Shown: positions 16,984 through 25,819 of the stretch, in pieces
Layout: each line of letters begins with the position of its first letter
Numbering within the stretch: position 1 is the first letter of the stretch
Assembly (NCBI RefSeq): GCF_001619955.1
Contig: NZ_LQQO01000062.1
Span: 1 to 50,289, forward strand
Direction of reading: 5' to 3'
DNA length: 50,289 nt
Source: Sphingomonas hankookensis
GTDB lineage: Bacteria > Pseudomonadota > Alphaproteobacteria > Sphingomonadales > Sphingomonadaceae
Made by a program: the position numbers and the translations under genes
Notes under the pieces: model-generated
What the model was told of the DNA's origin: nothing
What the model saw: only the letters and a program-made list of their open reading frames with translations
The model's database searches: none

Positions 16984-17928
16984 TCAGGGGGTGGCCGCCG
17001 CCAACGGCACATCGAACGGATACGCAATCTCGACCCAATGCGCCTCCGCATCCGAGGTGCCGGCATAGAGCCGCGTCACGCCGTCGATCTGCTCGATCCC
17101 CGACGAGAACACCACATCGACCAGATCGGGCCGCTTCGCCGCACCGGGGCCGAACTGCCCACGCCCGGCGATCACGCTCAGGTCGCGCCAGCGCCGGGTC
17201 GCCGGATCGAACACGAAGGCGACGGCATAATAATGCCGCGCGCTATGGATCGTATCGTCCTCGAAATAGGCCGCGTGCGCGATCAGGCCGATTTCGCCGT
17301 TCGCCAGCAGATGCGCTTCGTTGACCCCGCCCCAGTCGAGCGGGTGGAACATGCCCCCAAGCATCGGTGCGGCGTCGATCGCCTCGACCGACAGCGCATC
17401 GAGCGAGGGGACCTCGGTATATCCGATCGTACCGCGCCCGCCCTTGGCGCCACGTGGCCGGGTGAACACCGCGACGCGCCCGTCGGCCCGTTCGCACAAC
17501 CGGATGTCCTTCATCCCCAGCGGGCCGGCGAAGAACGGCGCAAGCGAGAAGATGTCGGCCCCGCGATAAAATTCCGTCCACCATTCGGGCAGCCCTTCGC
17601 CGAAGCGGACCGCGACGCCGCCGAACACCAGCTCGCCGCCGATGAAGGTGACGAACGGGTCCTGTAGCGGAAAGCGCGGCGCGTCGGCGATCGGATGCCA
17701 CACGCCGTCCACTTCCTCGAAGAAGACGGCCAGCGAATGTTCGCTGTCGCGCGGTTCGACCCGTCCGGCGATCACCCGCCGTCCGGCCGATACGAACGGC
17801 GCGGAGATGTTGTAGACGTCCAGCCCGTCGAATCCGGCGAAGATCAGCCGCTCGGTCCGTGCCGGCGTCGCCCCCTGCGCAAAGGCTTCGTAGCGGGTGC
17901 GGACGCGCGGAATGTCGGTTTCGTGCAT
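16984..17928 (-). CDS. DUF1861 family protein (beta-propeller glycosidase-like)
   Basis: A 314-residue cytoplasmic protein with no signal peptide. The start at 17928 (MHETDIPRVRTRY) has GGAGG five bases upstream; an earlier ATG at 17943 touches the GH130 stop but lacks that spacing. The pattern (FAGFDGLDVYNISAPF, PRFPLQDPFVTFIGGELVFG, GMKDIRLCERADGRVAVFTR, GGVNEAHLLANGEIGLIAHA) matches DUF1861 as I recall it, a family often found beside GH130 phosphorylases and built from similar blades. Its acidic residues (KDIR, NEAH) are plausible catalytic or sugar-binding sites, but no activity can be assigned from sequence. It is the last gene of the minus-strand uptake operon. Confidence 0.72.
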   Translation of the reverse strand: MHETDIPRVRTRYEAFAQGATPARTERLIFAGFDGLDVYNISAPFVSAGRRVIAGRVEPRDSEHSLAVFFEEVDGVWHPIADAPRFPLQDPFVTFIGGELVFGGVAVRFGEGLPEWWTEFYRGADIFSLAPFFAGPLGMKDIRLCERADGRVAVFTRPRGAKGGRGTIGYTEVPSLDALSVEAIDAAPMLGGMFHPLDWGGVNEAHLLANGEIGLIAHAAYFEDDTIHSARHYYAVAFVFDPATRRWRDLSVIAGRGQFGPGAAKRPDLVDVVFSSGIEQIDGVTRLYAGTSDAEAHWVEIAYPFDVPLAAATP

Positions 17929-17942
17929 CGATCCTCCGTGCA

Positions 17943-19001
17943 TCACAGCCCCATCGCCTGCCAGAGTTTCCCCAGGGAAACCGTGCCGAGCGCCATCACC
18001 CGGTCGGCCCCCCCATAATAGACGCGCAGTTCGTCGCCCTCGACCAGCGCGCCGCAACTGAACACGACCTGGTCGAAAAAGCCGGAGACTTCATAGGGTT
18101 CGACCGGCTCGGCCAGCGGCTGTGCAAGCCGCGCGACGATCACGCGCGGGTCGTCGCGGTTGAGTAGCAGCGCCCCGAGGCTGTAGCGCTGCTTCGCATC
18201 GACGCCGTGATAGATTTGCAGCCAGCCCTTGTCGGTCTCGATCATCTGCGCACCACCGCCGATCTTCATCGCCTCCCACCCATCGCCGCTGCGTCCGCAC
18301 AGGTGGCGATGGTCACCCCAGTGGAGCAGGTCGGGCGACTTGGCGATCCAGATTTCGGGCGTGCCGAGGTGCAGCGGCGCGGGGCGGTGCAGGCACCAGT
18401 AATGGCCGCCGATCCGCCGGGGGAACAGGCACACGTCGCGATTGTCGGGGGCATGGATGATGCCCAGACGCTCGACCGACACGAAATCGTCGGTGACCGC
18501 CAGCGCGGTCGCGATGCCGAGGTCGGACACCGCGGTATAGTTGATGTACCACCGCCCCTCGATCACCGTGATCCGCGCATCCTCGCACCCGAAACGCTCG
18601 CTGCGGTTGGCGGGAAACAGGAAGGGCGCGTCGTCGACTACGAAGGTCGCGCCGTCGCTGCTGCGCGCGAGGCGAAGGTGCGACAGCGAGGTCAGGAACA
18701 CCTCGCGCGGGTCGGCGCGGGAGCGCACCATGCGCGGATCGCTGAAATCATAGGCCGGATCGTCGCGGCGGAAGCTGCGGGTGGTGCAGCCCCATGCGCC
18801 GCCTGCCTCCTCCAGCAGCGGCACGATCACCGTGTCGGGATCGTCGGCGATCACGCTTTCGGCGACGCGGACGAGCAGGATCGTCTCCTCGCCATAGCGG
18901 GTGACGCCGGCGTTGAACGTGCCGTCGATCCGCCAGCCCGGACGGCTCGGGCGCACGGTTTCGGGCGCGACGATGGGGTTGCGCGGACTACGCTGTAGCA
19001 T
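17943..19001 (-). CDS. GH130 family beta-mannoside phosphorylase-like enzyme
   Basis: A 352-residue cytoplasmic five-bladed-propeller enzyme. GH130 members phosphorolyse (or hydrolyse) beta-mannosides, giving mannose 1-phosphate. Family marks are the NPI start region, RVAES, DPRMVR, the catalytic-Asp segment GCEDARITVIEGRWYINYTA (Asp141), LFPRRIGGHYWCLHRP, EIWIAKSPDLLHWG, GGGAQMIETDKGWLQIYHGV and SCGALVEGDELRVYYGGAD. It lacks a signal peptide, fitting action on disaccharides brought in by the ABC importer encoded upstream in the same operon. Subfamily and exact linkage cannot be told by eye, and a hydrolytic GH130 is possible. Confidence 0.88.
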   Translation of the reverse strand: MLQRSPRNPIVAPETVRPSRPGWRIDGTFNAGVTRYGEETILLVRVAESVIADDPDTVIVPLLEEAGGAWGCTTRSFRRDDPAYDFSDPRMVRSRADPREVFLTSLSHLRLARSSDGATFVVDDAPFLFPANRSERFGCEDARITVIEGRWYINYTAVSDLGIATALAVTDDFVSVERLGIIHAPDNRDVCLFPRRIGGHYWCLHRPAPLHLGTPEIWIAKSPDLLHWGDHRHLCGRSGDGWEAMKIGGGAQMIETDKGWLQIYHGVDAKQRYSLGALLLNRDDPRVIVARLAQPLAEPVEPYEVSGFFDQVVFSCGALVEGDELRVYYGGADRVMALGTVSLGKLWQAMGL

Positions 19002-19010
19002 GGGGGCGTC

Positions 19011-19850
19011 CTATTTGAGCGAGAGCGACATGCCTTGCAGGAAATGCCGCCGGAAAAGGAGGAAGAGCAGGACCAGCGGCAGCGTCTGCAACACCGCGCC
19101 GGCCATCACCGGCCCGGCATAGCCGCCATATTGCTTGCTGAACGTCGCCAGCAGCACCGACAGCGGCATGCGGTCGGTGTCCGAAATCGCGATCAGCGGC
19201 CACAGGAAATTGTCCCACGTGCCGGTAAAGGTGAACAGCGCGACGATCGCGATGATCGATTTGTTGAGCGGCACGACGATCTTCGTCACCGTCTGCCACA
19301 GGCTCGCGCGGTCGAGCCGGGCGGCGTCGAAATATTCCTCGGGCATCGTCCTGAACGACTGCGCCATCATCCAGATGCCCCATCCCGACATCATCGACGG
19401 CAGGATCAGCGCCCACAGGCTGTTGAGCAGGCCCATTTCCTTGACGAGCACGAACAGCGGCAGGATGAACATGCTGGTCGGGATGACCATCTGCAGCAGC
19501 AGGAAATCGCCGAACATCTTACGCCCCGGAAACCGCATCCGCGCGAGCGCAAACGCGATGAAGCCCGAGGTCAGCAGCACCGATGCGGTCACGGTCAGCG
19601 TCACCAGCGCCGAGATGCCGAGCGCCCCCAGGAACGGCCGGTCGAGCTTGTCAGCGGTCGCCAGCAGGAAGGCGAAATTGTCGAGGGTGAAGTCCCCTTC
19701 GAACAGGGCGGTGTTATAGATCTGCGCGTCGGGTTTGAGCGACGCGGCGACCATCCAGGCGAAGGGATAGAGCCAGGTCAGCGCCAGCGCATAGATGGCG
19801 ATGGTCGCGATCCATCCGCCCACGCTGCGTTTGGCAAGGAACGCCTTCAT
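19011..19850 (-). CDS. Sugar ABC importer permease (MalG/CUT1 type)
   Basis: A 279-residue inner-membrane permease with about six helices. The start at 19850 lies in an ATGA overlap with the other permease gene. It has the CUT1 pattern: an N-terminal helix followed by PFAWMVAASLKPDAQIY, a periplasmic loop, and the ATPase-contacting EAA loop EEYFDAARLDRASLWQTVTK. It pairs with the MalF-like permease and should be energised by the MsmX/UgpC-type ATPase on the opposite strand. Confidence 0.92.
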   Translation of the reverse strand: MKAFLAKRSVGGWIATIAIYALALTWLYPFAWMVAASLKPDAQIYNTALFEGDFTLDNFAFLLATADKLDRPFLGALGISALVTLTVTASVLLTSGFIAFALARMRFPGRKMFGDFLLLQMVIPTSMFILPLFVLVKEMGLLNSLWALILPSMMSGWGIWMMAQSFRTMPEEYFDAARLDRASLWQTVTKIVVPLNKSIIAIVALFTFTGTWDNFLWPLIAISDTDRMPLSVLLATFSKQYGGYAGPVMAGAVLQTLPLVLLFLLFRRHFLQGMSLSLK

Positions 19851-20749
19851 GCCAGCACGACCTTTCGTTCGAACAGCCGCCGGGCGAGCTGGACCAGACC
19901 ATAGGTAACGAGGGCGACGACGATGCTCATCATCGCCGCATGGCTCGGCTGCAACCGCCGGAACGCGGTTTCGTAGATCATCATCTGCGGCGTCGACGTG
20001 CTGTCGCTGGGGCCGCCGCCGGTGATGATGAACGGTTCGGTGAACAGGCCAAACGATACGAGGATCGCAAAGGTCAGCACCATCATCAGCTGCGGATTCA
20101 TCATCGGCAGCGTGATCCGCGTCAGCCGCGTCCACGGCCCGGCATGGTCGAGCCGGGCGGCGTCGTAGATTTCCTTCGGGATCGCCAGCAGCCCCGAATA
20201 GAGGATCAGCCCATAATAGCCGACGAACTTCCACGCGACGACCAGCGCGATCGCCAGCATCGCCAGCGTCGGATCGTTGGTCCACGGCACCCGCACGCCG
20301 AAATTGTCGAACAGCATCGTGTTGAACGGTCCGGTCGAGCTGAACACCTTGGCGAACACCAAAGACAGCGCGACGCCCGACGACACGTTCGACAGCAGGA
20401 AGCAGAGCGCCACGAACCCCTTGCCGCGCCCGACATGCCGCAACCCGAACGCGACGACCAGCGCGCCGCCGAACGCGATTGGCAGATAGAAGCCGAGGAA
20501 CCGCACCACATTCCACAGCGATTGCAGGAATTGCGGGTCCTGCAGCGTCATCAGCAGGTTGCGTGCCCCCGTGAACACGGGTTCGTCGAAGAAGCGCCAC
20601 TGCGTCACCGACAGCTTGGCCAGCCAGAAGAACGGATAGGCCCAGAAGACAGCGGTGAAGAGCAGATAGGCACCGGCCAGCGACAGCCCGATGACGGCCT
20701 CGCGCGACCATGGCGCGCGTTGCTTCGTTGACGGGAGCTTTCTCAACAA
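19847..20749 (-). CDS. Sugar ABC importer permease (MalF/CUT1 type), TTG start
   Basis: A 300-residue permease. The frame stays open 267 bases further upstream, but that stretch translates the palindromic repeat (AQAGVQ...DPRLRGG) and is not genic. A strong AGGAGGT (20755-20761) sits five bases before a TTG at 20749 (a second TTG follows), giving MLRKLPSTKQRAPWSREAVI and the first membrane helix. The EAA loop is KEIYDAARLDHAGPWTRLTR. Typical CUT1 features follow (FTEPFIITGGGP near the C-terminus). An unusual start codon combined with a strong ribosome site may tune expression relative to the binding protein. Confidence 0.88.
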   Translation of the reverse strand: MLRKLPSTKQRAPWSREAVIGLSLAGAYLLFTAVFWAYPFFWLAKLSVTQWRFFDEPVFTGARNLLMTLQDPQFLQSLWNVVRFLGFYLPIAFGGALVVAFGLRHVGRGKGFVALCFLLSNVSSGVALSLVFAKVFSSTGPFNTMLFDNFGVRVPWTNDPTLAMLAIALVVAWKFVGYYGLILYSGLLAIPKEIYDAARLDHAGPWTRLTRITLPMMNPQLMMVLTFAILVSFGLFTEPFIITGGGPSDSTSTPQMMIYETAFRRLQPSHAAMMSIVVALVTYGLVQLARRLFERKVVLA

Positions 20750-20814
20750 GAGGCACCTCCTGTCCCGACCGTTGGGAAACCTTGATGAAGGTCGGCCGCT
20801 TCGCCGCGCACTTG

Positions 20815-20903
20815 CCGTACCCCCGCGCAGGCGGGGGTCCAGAGCCAAGCAAAATAAAGGCTTACGACCGGTGCCCTGGACCCCCGCCTGCGCGGGGGTA
20901 CGG
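20815..20903. repeat. Palindromic REP doublet (type B) inside the importer operon
   Basis: CCGTACCCCCGCGCAGGCGG...CCGCCTGCGCGGGGGTACGG, 89 bp, in the 217-bp gap between the binding-protein gene and the first permease gene of one operon. Close copies are at 30596-30677, 34701-34784 and 45195-45282. Its position recalls the REP between malE and malF of E. coli. Confidence 0.88.
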
Positions 20904-20966
20904 TACGCGGCTGTGGTCGGGACTTCCGCAAAGCTCCCGCCGCGCGCGACACGGGTTCGCCTGTCC

Positions 20967-22250
20967 TCATGCCTGCACCTCCAGCATTCGGTCGGTCCGC
21001 GCGACGGCATCGGCAAGGGCAGCGGCGGGGCGGGCGCTGCCCAGCATCAGCGGTTCGACCAGGCGCGCGCTCATGATCTTCTGGATATCGATGGTATGTT
21101 CGGACAGCGCCGGCGGCCGCGCGGTCGCGACATTGGCGGCATAGGCGCGGGCGATGGCGTTGCCGCGATAATAACCGGCAAAGGCGGGGTTGGTCAGCAG
21201 GTCGTCGCGTGCCGGGGACAGGCCGGTGCGCTGCAACCACAACAGGTTCAGCGCCTCCTCGCCCAGCGCCCAGGACAGGAAGGCGAAGGCCTCGCGCTGC
21301 ACCCGGCTGCTGCGAAAGATCACCGCACCCTTGCTGTCGGAAAAGGTCGAGGCTGGCAGGGGGCCGACCGCCGGGGCGATCATCGGCCCGACCGCGATCC
21401 GCTCCAGCGTCTCGGGATAGATGTTGGCGAACCGCTCGACATCCCACGGGCCCCGCACCGCGCCGGCGGCGAGGCCGGACACCAGCGGCTCCTCGGCATC
21501 GAAGTCGAGCGCGGTCCAGCCCTGCCGGTACATGCGGTCAATGAAGCCCGCCGCCTGAAGACCGGACGCATTGTCATAGAGCGCATGGTTGCCCGCCAGA
21601 TAGGGCTGCCCCCCGCTGGCGGCGTAATAATAGGAGATATAATCGAACCAGCGATCCTGCCACGCGCGCCCGGCGATCACCTGCATCCCGTAGCGCGACT
21701 GGCGCACGGCATAGGCTTCGCAGAAGCGATAGACGTCGGCATAGGTTTTCGGCGGTTCGCCCAGCCCATGCTGGTCGAGCAGGTCGGCGCGCCACCACAA
21801 CAGCGTCGGGCTGGAATAGATCGGCAGCGCGGGCACCTGTCGCCCCTGCGTCCACCCGGCCATGATCGTGGCCATGTGCCGCCGCTCGACCAGCGCATCA
21901 TAGCCCGGCATCGTCGCGAGATCGACGACCTGCCCGAGCGCGGCGAGCTGCACCGCAAAGCCCGAAAAGACGTTGGTGCACAGATCGGGTTCGGTGCCGG
22001 CGACCAGTGCCGACAGCACGGTATCCTCCGAATTGCCGGCGGTGGGAATGGTGGTGAAGTCGACCGGCAGGCCGAGGCGCTCAGCATTCCAGCGCGCGAC
22101 GGCGATCTTCCAGAAGCTCTCCTCCGCCGCATTGGGCGCGATCCATAACAGGATGCGGTCGGTGCGCTTCTCCGCCTTGCGTCCTCCGCAGCCGGTGAGC
22201 AGCGCCGCACCGCCGAGCGTCATCAGCAGGGCATCGCGCCGGGTGGTCAT
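20967..22250 (-). CDS. Sugar ABC importer substrate-binding lipoprotein
   Basis: A 427-residue family-1 extracellular solute-binding protein. The N-terminus MTTRRDALLMTLGGAALLTG leads into a lipobox (LLTGC, Cys21), and the RR pair suggests possible Tat export. Binding-protein marks include LVAGTEPDLCTNVFSGFAVQ, VPALPIYSSPTLLWWRADLL and EPPKTYADVYRFCEAYA. It captures the oligosaccharide for the two permeases encoded downstream. Its start overlaps the stop of the hairpin-enzyme gene (ATGA at 22247-22250). Sugar ABC importers are uncommon in sphingomonads, which mostly rely on TonB receptors and MFS carriers. Confidence 0.92.
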   Translation of the reverse strand: MTTRRDALLMTLGGAALLTGCGGRKAEKRTDRILLWIAPNAAEESFWKIAVARWNAERLGLPVDFTTIPTAGNSEDTVLSALVAGTEPDLCTNVFSGFAVQLAALGQVVDLATMPGYDALVERRHMATIMAGWTQGRQVPALPIYSSPTLLWWRADLLDQHGLGEPPKTYADVYRFCEAYAVRQSRYGMQVIAGRAWQDRWFDYISYYYAASGGQPYLAGNHALYDNASGLQAAGFIDRMYRQGWTALDFDAEEPLVSGLAAGAVRGPWDVERFANIYPETLERIAVGPMIAPAVGPLPASTFSDSKGAVIFRSSRVQREAFAFLSWALGEEALNLLWLQRTGLSPARDDLLTNPAFAGYYRGNAIARAYAANVATARPPALSEHTIDIQKIMSARLVEPLMLGSARPAAALADAVARTDRMLEVQA

Positions 22251-23515
22251 GGCAGCGGCGTGCCCGACAGGACGGTGAGCGCAAACAGCCCCTCGATGGT
22301 CGATTCCGCGCCGGAATTGGGGTTGATCTGCCCCGCGGCGACGATGCCGTCATAGGTCCGCCCGGTCGCGGGGTCGTAGACCGGGCGGTTGGCATCGTTG
22401 ACGCCGGTGAACCAGCGGCCGAGCGCGGTCGCGGTGGTGCGATAGCGCGCCTTGCCGGTCTGGCGATGGGCTTCGGTCGCGGCGAGGATCATCGGGGCGA
22501 GGCCATAGGCGATCTGCGGGAAACGCTGTTGGTCGCGCGCTACATATCCCTTGTCCGTCCGCGCCACGGTGAAGGACGACCGCATGCCGGTACGCAGCAG
22601 GTACGGGTAGAAATGATCGACCTCCCGAAGCGCGCTTTCGGTGAAGTCGGGTCGGTTCAGCGCCTTGCCGGCGCGCAGCAGCGCATAGGCCTGCACATTG
22701 CCCCAGGCATGCCACTGATTGCGCCAGCTGAGATGCACGCCATGGGGGAAGCGCTTGGCGTCGCCCGCCTGCATCTGGACCAGACCGTCACCGATCCGGC
22801 CGATCAGCGCGCGGGTCGCCGGGTCCTTGGTACGAGTGTAGTGGGGGAGCAGGCCGAGCAGCGCGGTCGATCCGGCATCGGCGCCGGACTCCAGCGGCAG
22901 CCAGATGGGCACGATCAGGTTGGCGACGCGGACGGTCCCGTTGGCGGCAACGGGCAGGTCGCGCTCGAGGTTCGCGACCAGTCGGTCGGCGGCCGCGCGG
23001 GCGCGCTTCGCGGTGTCGGGGGAGAGGTGGGGCAGGGCGGCCTCCAGCCCCCAGAGCGCGCGGAGCGACCACCAGTTCAGCTCGGCCAGCGAGGTGCGGT
23101 ATTCGCGGTTGATCCGGCCGTCGCCCCACAGGAAATTGTGGAAATAGCCGTTCTCCGCCTGCATCTTCAGGACGAAGCGGGTCAGCATCTCGATCTGGTG
23201 GCGGCGCTTCGCGTCGGGAGCGCCGGCGGCGAGCAGGACGATCCCGCGCGCCACATCGTCGACGCAGGTATAGCCCTCGCGCGGTTCGATGGCGAAGCGA
23301 TAGTCGGGCGCCTCGCTGTAGATATGCAGGATGCCGACCCGTTCGCCGTCCAGATCGCGTTCGGCGTAGAGATGGTCGAAGTGTGCGAAGGTTACGCGTA
23401 ACGACGATTGTTCGGCCGCTGCAATCGTTTGCGGGCGGGCGAGGGCCGGCGATGGGGCGAGCAGGGCCAGCGCCAATAGGAACGCGGCGCGGGGGGTGTT
23501 CGGCTTGGCGGCCAT
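22247..23515 (-). CDS. Exported (alpha/alpha)6-barrel protein, putative glycosidase
   Basis: A 422-residue exported protein. The start at 23515 gives a signal peptide (MAAKPNTPRAAFLLALALLA, cleavage near ALA); AGGAG is ten bases upstream, and an ATG at 23536 is the alternative. The body looks like a six-hairpin toroid with conserved acidic and aromatic motifs: REGYTCVDDVARGIVLLA, ENGYFHNFLW, SLAELNWWSLRALWGLEAAL, SWRNQWHAWGNVQAYALLRA and a C-terminal NPNSGAESTIEGLFAL. The CVDDVAR and SGAEST signatures also occur in toroid domains of glycan enzymes; no exact family was recognised. It is first in the importer operon, so it probably trims the imported glycan in the periplasm. Confidence 0.78.
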   Translation of the reverse strand: MAAKPNTPRAAFLLALALLAPSPALARPQTIAAAEQSSLRVTFAHFDHLYAERDLDGERVGILHIYSEAPDYRFAIEPREGYTCVDDVARGIVLLAAGAPDAKRRHQIEMLTRFVLKMQAENGYFHNFLWGDGRINREYRTSLAELNWWSLRALWGLEAALPHLSPDTAKRARAAADRLVANLERDLPVAANGTVRVANLIVPIWLPLESGADAGSTALLGLLPHYTRTKDPATRALIGRIGDGLVQMQAGDAKRFPHGVHLSWRNQWHAWGNVQAYALLRAGKALNRPDFTESALREVDHFYPYLLRTGMRSSFTVARTDKGYVARDQQRFPQIAYGLAPMILAATEAHRQTGKARYRTTATALGRWFTGVNDANRPVYDPATGRTYDGIVAAGQINPNSGAESTIEGLFALTVLSGTPLP

Positions 23516-23559
23516 GTGCCGGTCGCTCCTCTCCATCGTCCCCGTTTGCCGGGTGGCGT

Positions 23560-23573
23560 GTTTATCGTTAAAC
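23560..23573. promoter_or_regulatory. LacI-type operator GTTTATCGTTAAAC
   Basis: A 14-bp near-palindrome (GTTTA-N4-TAAAC) in the divergent region between the importer operon (start 23515) and the lacI-type gene (start 23649). The 10-mer ATCGTTAAAC recurs at 27709-27718 before the TonB receptor. Even-length palindromes of this size are typical LacI-family operators. Confidence 0.65.
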
Positions 23574-23648
23574 ATTGGTGGTTGCGGCTGTCAAGGTGGC
23601 GGGTTAGTGGTCGGGAAAGACGGTGGAACCACCACCCGGAGAGGAACC

Positions 23649-24725
23649 ATGGCCCGCGCGAAACGTGCCACGTTGAAATCGATCGCGTCCGATCTGGGCG
23701 TCACCCATACGTCGGTGTCGAATGCGTACAACAACCCGGCCAAGGTGTCGGCGGCGCTGCGCGACCGGATCCTCGCCCATGCGGCGGAAGTTCACTATGA
23801 GGGGCCGAACCCGGCGGCGCGCTCGCTCAGGACCGGGCGGTGCGGCGCGATCGGGGTGCTGTTCAACGACCAGCTGAGCTATGCTTTCACCGACGCGCAC
23901 GACATCGCGTTCCTGCGCGGCATATCGTCGGTGTGCGAGGAGGAGGGCGCCAACATCGTCCTGATTCCGCTCAAGGACAAGCATCCCGAACGGTTGGACA
24001 ATCTGACCGCGATCGTCGACGGATACATACTGAACGCGCCGTACAAGAGCCATCCGACGATCCGCAAGGCGCTGGCGCGCGGGCTGCCGACGGTGGTCGT
24101 GGACTTCGACGCGCCGCAATTGCCGAGCGTGCTGACCAACGACCGCGAGATGATGCGCAGCGTCGTTTCGCACCTGATCGACCTTGGCCATCGCAACATC
24201 GCCATCGTCACCTTTCCGTGGTCGCAGGACCATGGCGAGCTGTTCGCGCTCGACCGCGACGTGTCGGACGAGAATCATGTGGTACACGAACGCGTGCTCG
24301 GCTGCCGCGACGCGTTCGATGCGGCGGGCGTGCCGGCCAAGGGCATCCTCGTGTGCGAGACGCCGAACGACGAGGAGGGCGGCGCGCGGGCAGTCGACCG
24401 GCTGCTCCGGCGGCAGCACGACCTGACCGCGATGGTCTGCTTCTCCGACCGATTGGCCTATGGCGTCATGGCGCGGTGCGATGCGCTGGGGCTGTCGGTG
24501 CCGCGGCGCATGTCGGTGACCGGCTATGACGGGATCGACCCGCCCGGCCGCCCGCGCGAGGGGTTGCGGTTGACCACCGTCCGGCAGAACGCCTTCGAGA
24601 AAGGCCGCCGCGCCGCCGAAGCCCTGCTGCGCGAACCGGGCAAGGCCGGATCGCCGATCCGCATCGCCGCCGAATTCGTGGGCGGCGACAGCAGCGCCGC
24701 CGCATGGGAGCTGGAAACCGAATGA
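23649..24725 (+). CDS. LacI-family transcriptional regulator
   Basis: A 358-residue sugar-responsive repressor. The start at 23649 (MARAKRATLKSIASDLGVTH) has AGGA upstream and places the HTH at residues ~8-27 (VTHTSVSNAYNNPAKVSAAL), followed by the hinge and a periplasmic-binding-protein-like core (GAIGVLFNDQLSYAFTDAHD, RKALARGLPTVVVDFDAPQL, SVTGYDGIDP). It is divergent from the importer operon, overlaps the ATPase gene downstream (ATGA), and has a candidate operator in its own upstream region, so local control is very likely. The effector is probably the imported glycoside or a product of GH130. Confidence 0.92.
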   Translation: MARAKRATLKSIASDLGVTHTSVSNAYNNPAKVSAALRDRILAHAAEVHYEGPNPAARSLRTGRCGAIGVLFNDQLSYAFTDAHDIAFLRGISSVCEEEGANIVLIPLKDKHPERLDNLTAIVDGYILNAPYKSHPTIRKALARGLPTVVVDFDAPQLPSVLTNDREMMRSVVSHLIDLGHRNIAIVTFPWSQDHGELFALDRDVSDENHVVHERVLGCRDAFDAAGVPAKGILVCETPNDEEGGARAVDRLLRRQHDLTAMVCFSDRLAYGVMARCDALGLSVPRRMSVTGYDGIDPPGRPREGLRLTTVRQNAFEKGRRAAEALLREPGKAGSPIRIAAEFVGGDSSAAAWELETE

Positions 24726-25798
24726 GCGCATTGCAGCTTCAGGGGCTGACCAAATCCTATGACGGGGTCGACACGATCCGTGGCATCGACCTGGACGTCG
24801 CGGCGGGCGAGTTCGTCGTGCTGGTCGGGTCGTCGGGCTGCGGCAAGTCGACCGTGCTCAGGATGATCGCGGGGCTTGAGACGGTCAGCGGCGGGCAGAT
24901 TCGCATCGGCGGGCGCGACGTGACGCGGGTGCCGGCGTCGGACCGCGGCGTGGCGATGGTGTTCCAGTCCTATGCGCTGTACCCGCACATGACAGTCGGT
25001 GAGAATTTGAGCTTCGGTCTCAAGAATATGCGGGTGGCCAAGGCGACCATCGCCGAACAGGTCGCCCATGCCGCGCAGGTGCTCGAACTGGACGCGCTGC
25101 TCGACCGGATGCCCAACCAGCTGTCGGGCGGGCAGCGGCAACGGGTGGCGATCGGCCGCGCGATCGTGCGCAATCCCGACCTCTTCCTGTTCGACGAGCC
25201 GCTGTCGAACCTCGACGCCGATCTCAGGGTACGGATGCGGCACGAACTGGCCGCGCTCCACCGGCGTCTGGGCGCGACGATGATCTATGTGACGCACGAT
25301 CAGGTCGAGGCGATGACGCTGGCCGACCGCCTCGTGATCCTCGACAAAGGGCGGATCGCGCAGGTCGGCACCCCGCTGGAAGTGTATGACCGGCCGGCCA
25401 ATGTCTTCACCGCCGGCTTCATCGGCAGCCCGCGGATCAACCTGTTCGACGCGGTGGTGGTCGGGCGCGAGGGGGGCGTGACCCTGTTCGACATGGCCGG
25501 GGGTTTGCGCGTCGGATCGGCCCGGGGGGCGGCGCTGGCGGTGGGCGCGCGGGCGACGCTGGGGCTGCGGCCCGAACATGTGACGCTGACGGGCGGTGGC
25601 GACGCCCTGGCGCTGCCGATGGCGATCGAGGCGGTCGAGGCACTGGGCCATTCGACCTATCTCTATGGCGCGCTGCCGTCGGGCGATGCGTTCCGCGCGA
25701 AGCTGGACGGGCATCATGCGGTAGCGGACGCGATCACGCTCCATGCCGATCCGGCGCGGATGCTGGTGTTCGATGGGGACGGCAACGCGGTCGATTGA
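24722..25798 (+). CDS. Sugar ABC importer ATPase (MsmX/UgpC/MalK type)
   Basis: A 358-residue ATPase with intact motifs: Walker A GSSGCGKST (36-44), Q-loop VFQSYALYPHMT, signature LSGGQRQRVAIGRA, Walker B LFLFDEPLSNLD, switch His in IYVTHDQVEA, then the C-terminal TOBE/OB regulatory domain (LGLRPEHVTL). The start overlaps the LacI stop. It energises the two CUT1 permeases of the opposite-strand operon. Separating the ATPase onto the regulator's transcript lets the repressor and ATPase rise together, and such ATPases often serve several importers. It is a useful contrast with the degenerate ABC domain at 13.8-14.3 kb. Confidence 0.95.
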   Translation: MSALQLQGLTKSYDGVDTIRGIDLDVAAGEFVVLVGSSGCGKSTVLRMIAGLETVSGGQIRIGGRDVTRVPASDRGVAMVFQSYALYPHMTVGENLSFGLKNMRVAKATIAEQVAHAAQVLELDALLDRMPNQLSGGQRQRVAIGRAIVRNPDLFLFDEPLSNLDADLRVRMRHELAALHRRLGATMIYVTHDQVEAMTLADRLVILDKGRIAQVGTPLEVYDRPANVFTAGFIGSPRINLFDAVVVGREGGVTLFDMAGGLRVGSARGAALAVGARATLGLRPEHVTLTGGGDALALPMAIEAVEALGHSTYLYGALPSGDAFRAKLDGHHAVADAITLHADPARMLVFDGDGNAVD

Positions 25799-25819
25799 GG
25801 CGGTGTCGGGCCGGGTTTG

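Noticed and set aside
20750..21016. N-terminal extension of the MalF-like permease
   Set aside because: It translates the REP doublet and has no ribosome site; a TTG with AGGAGGT begins the real permease.
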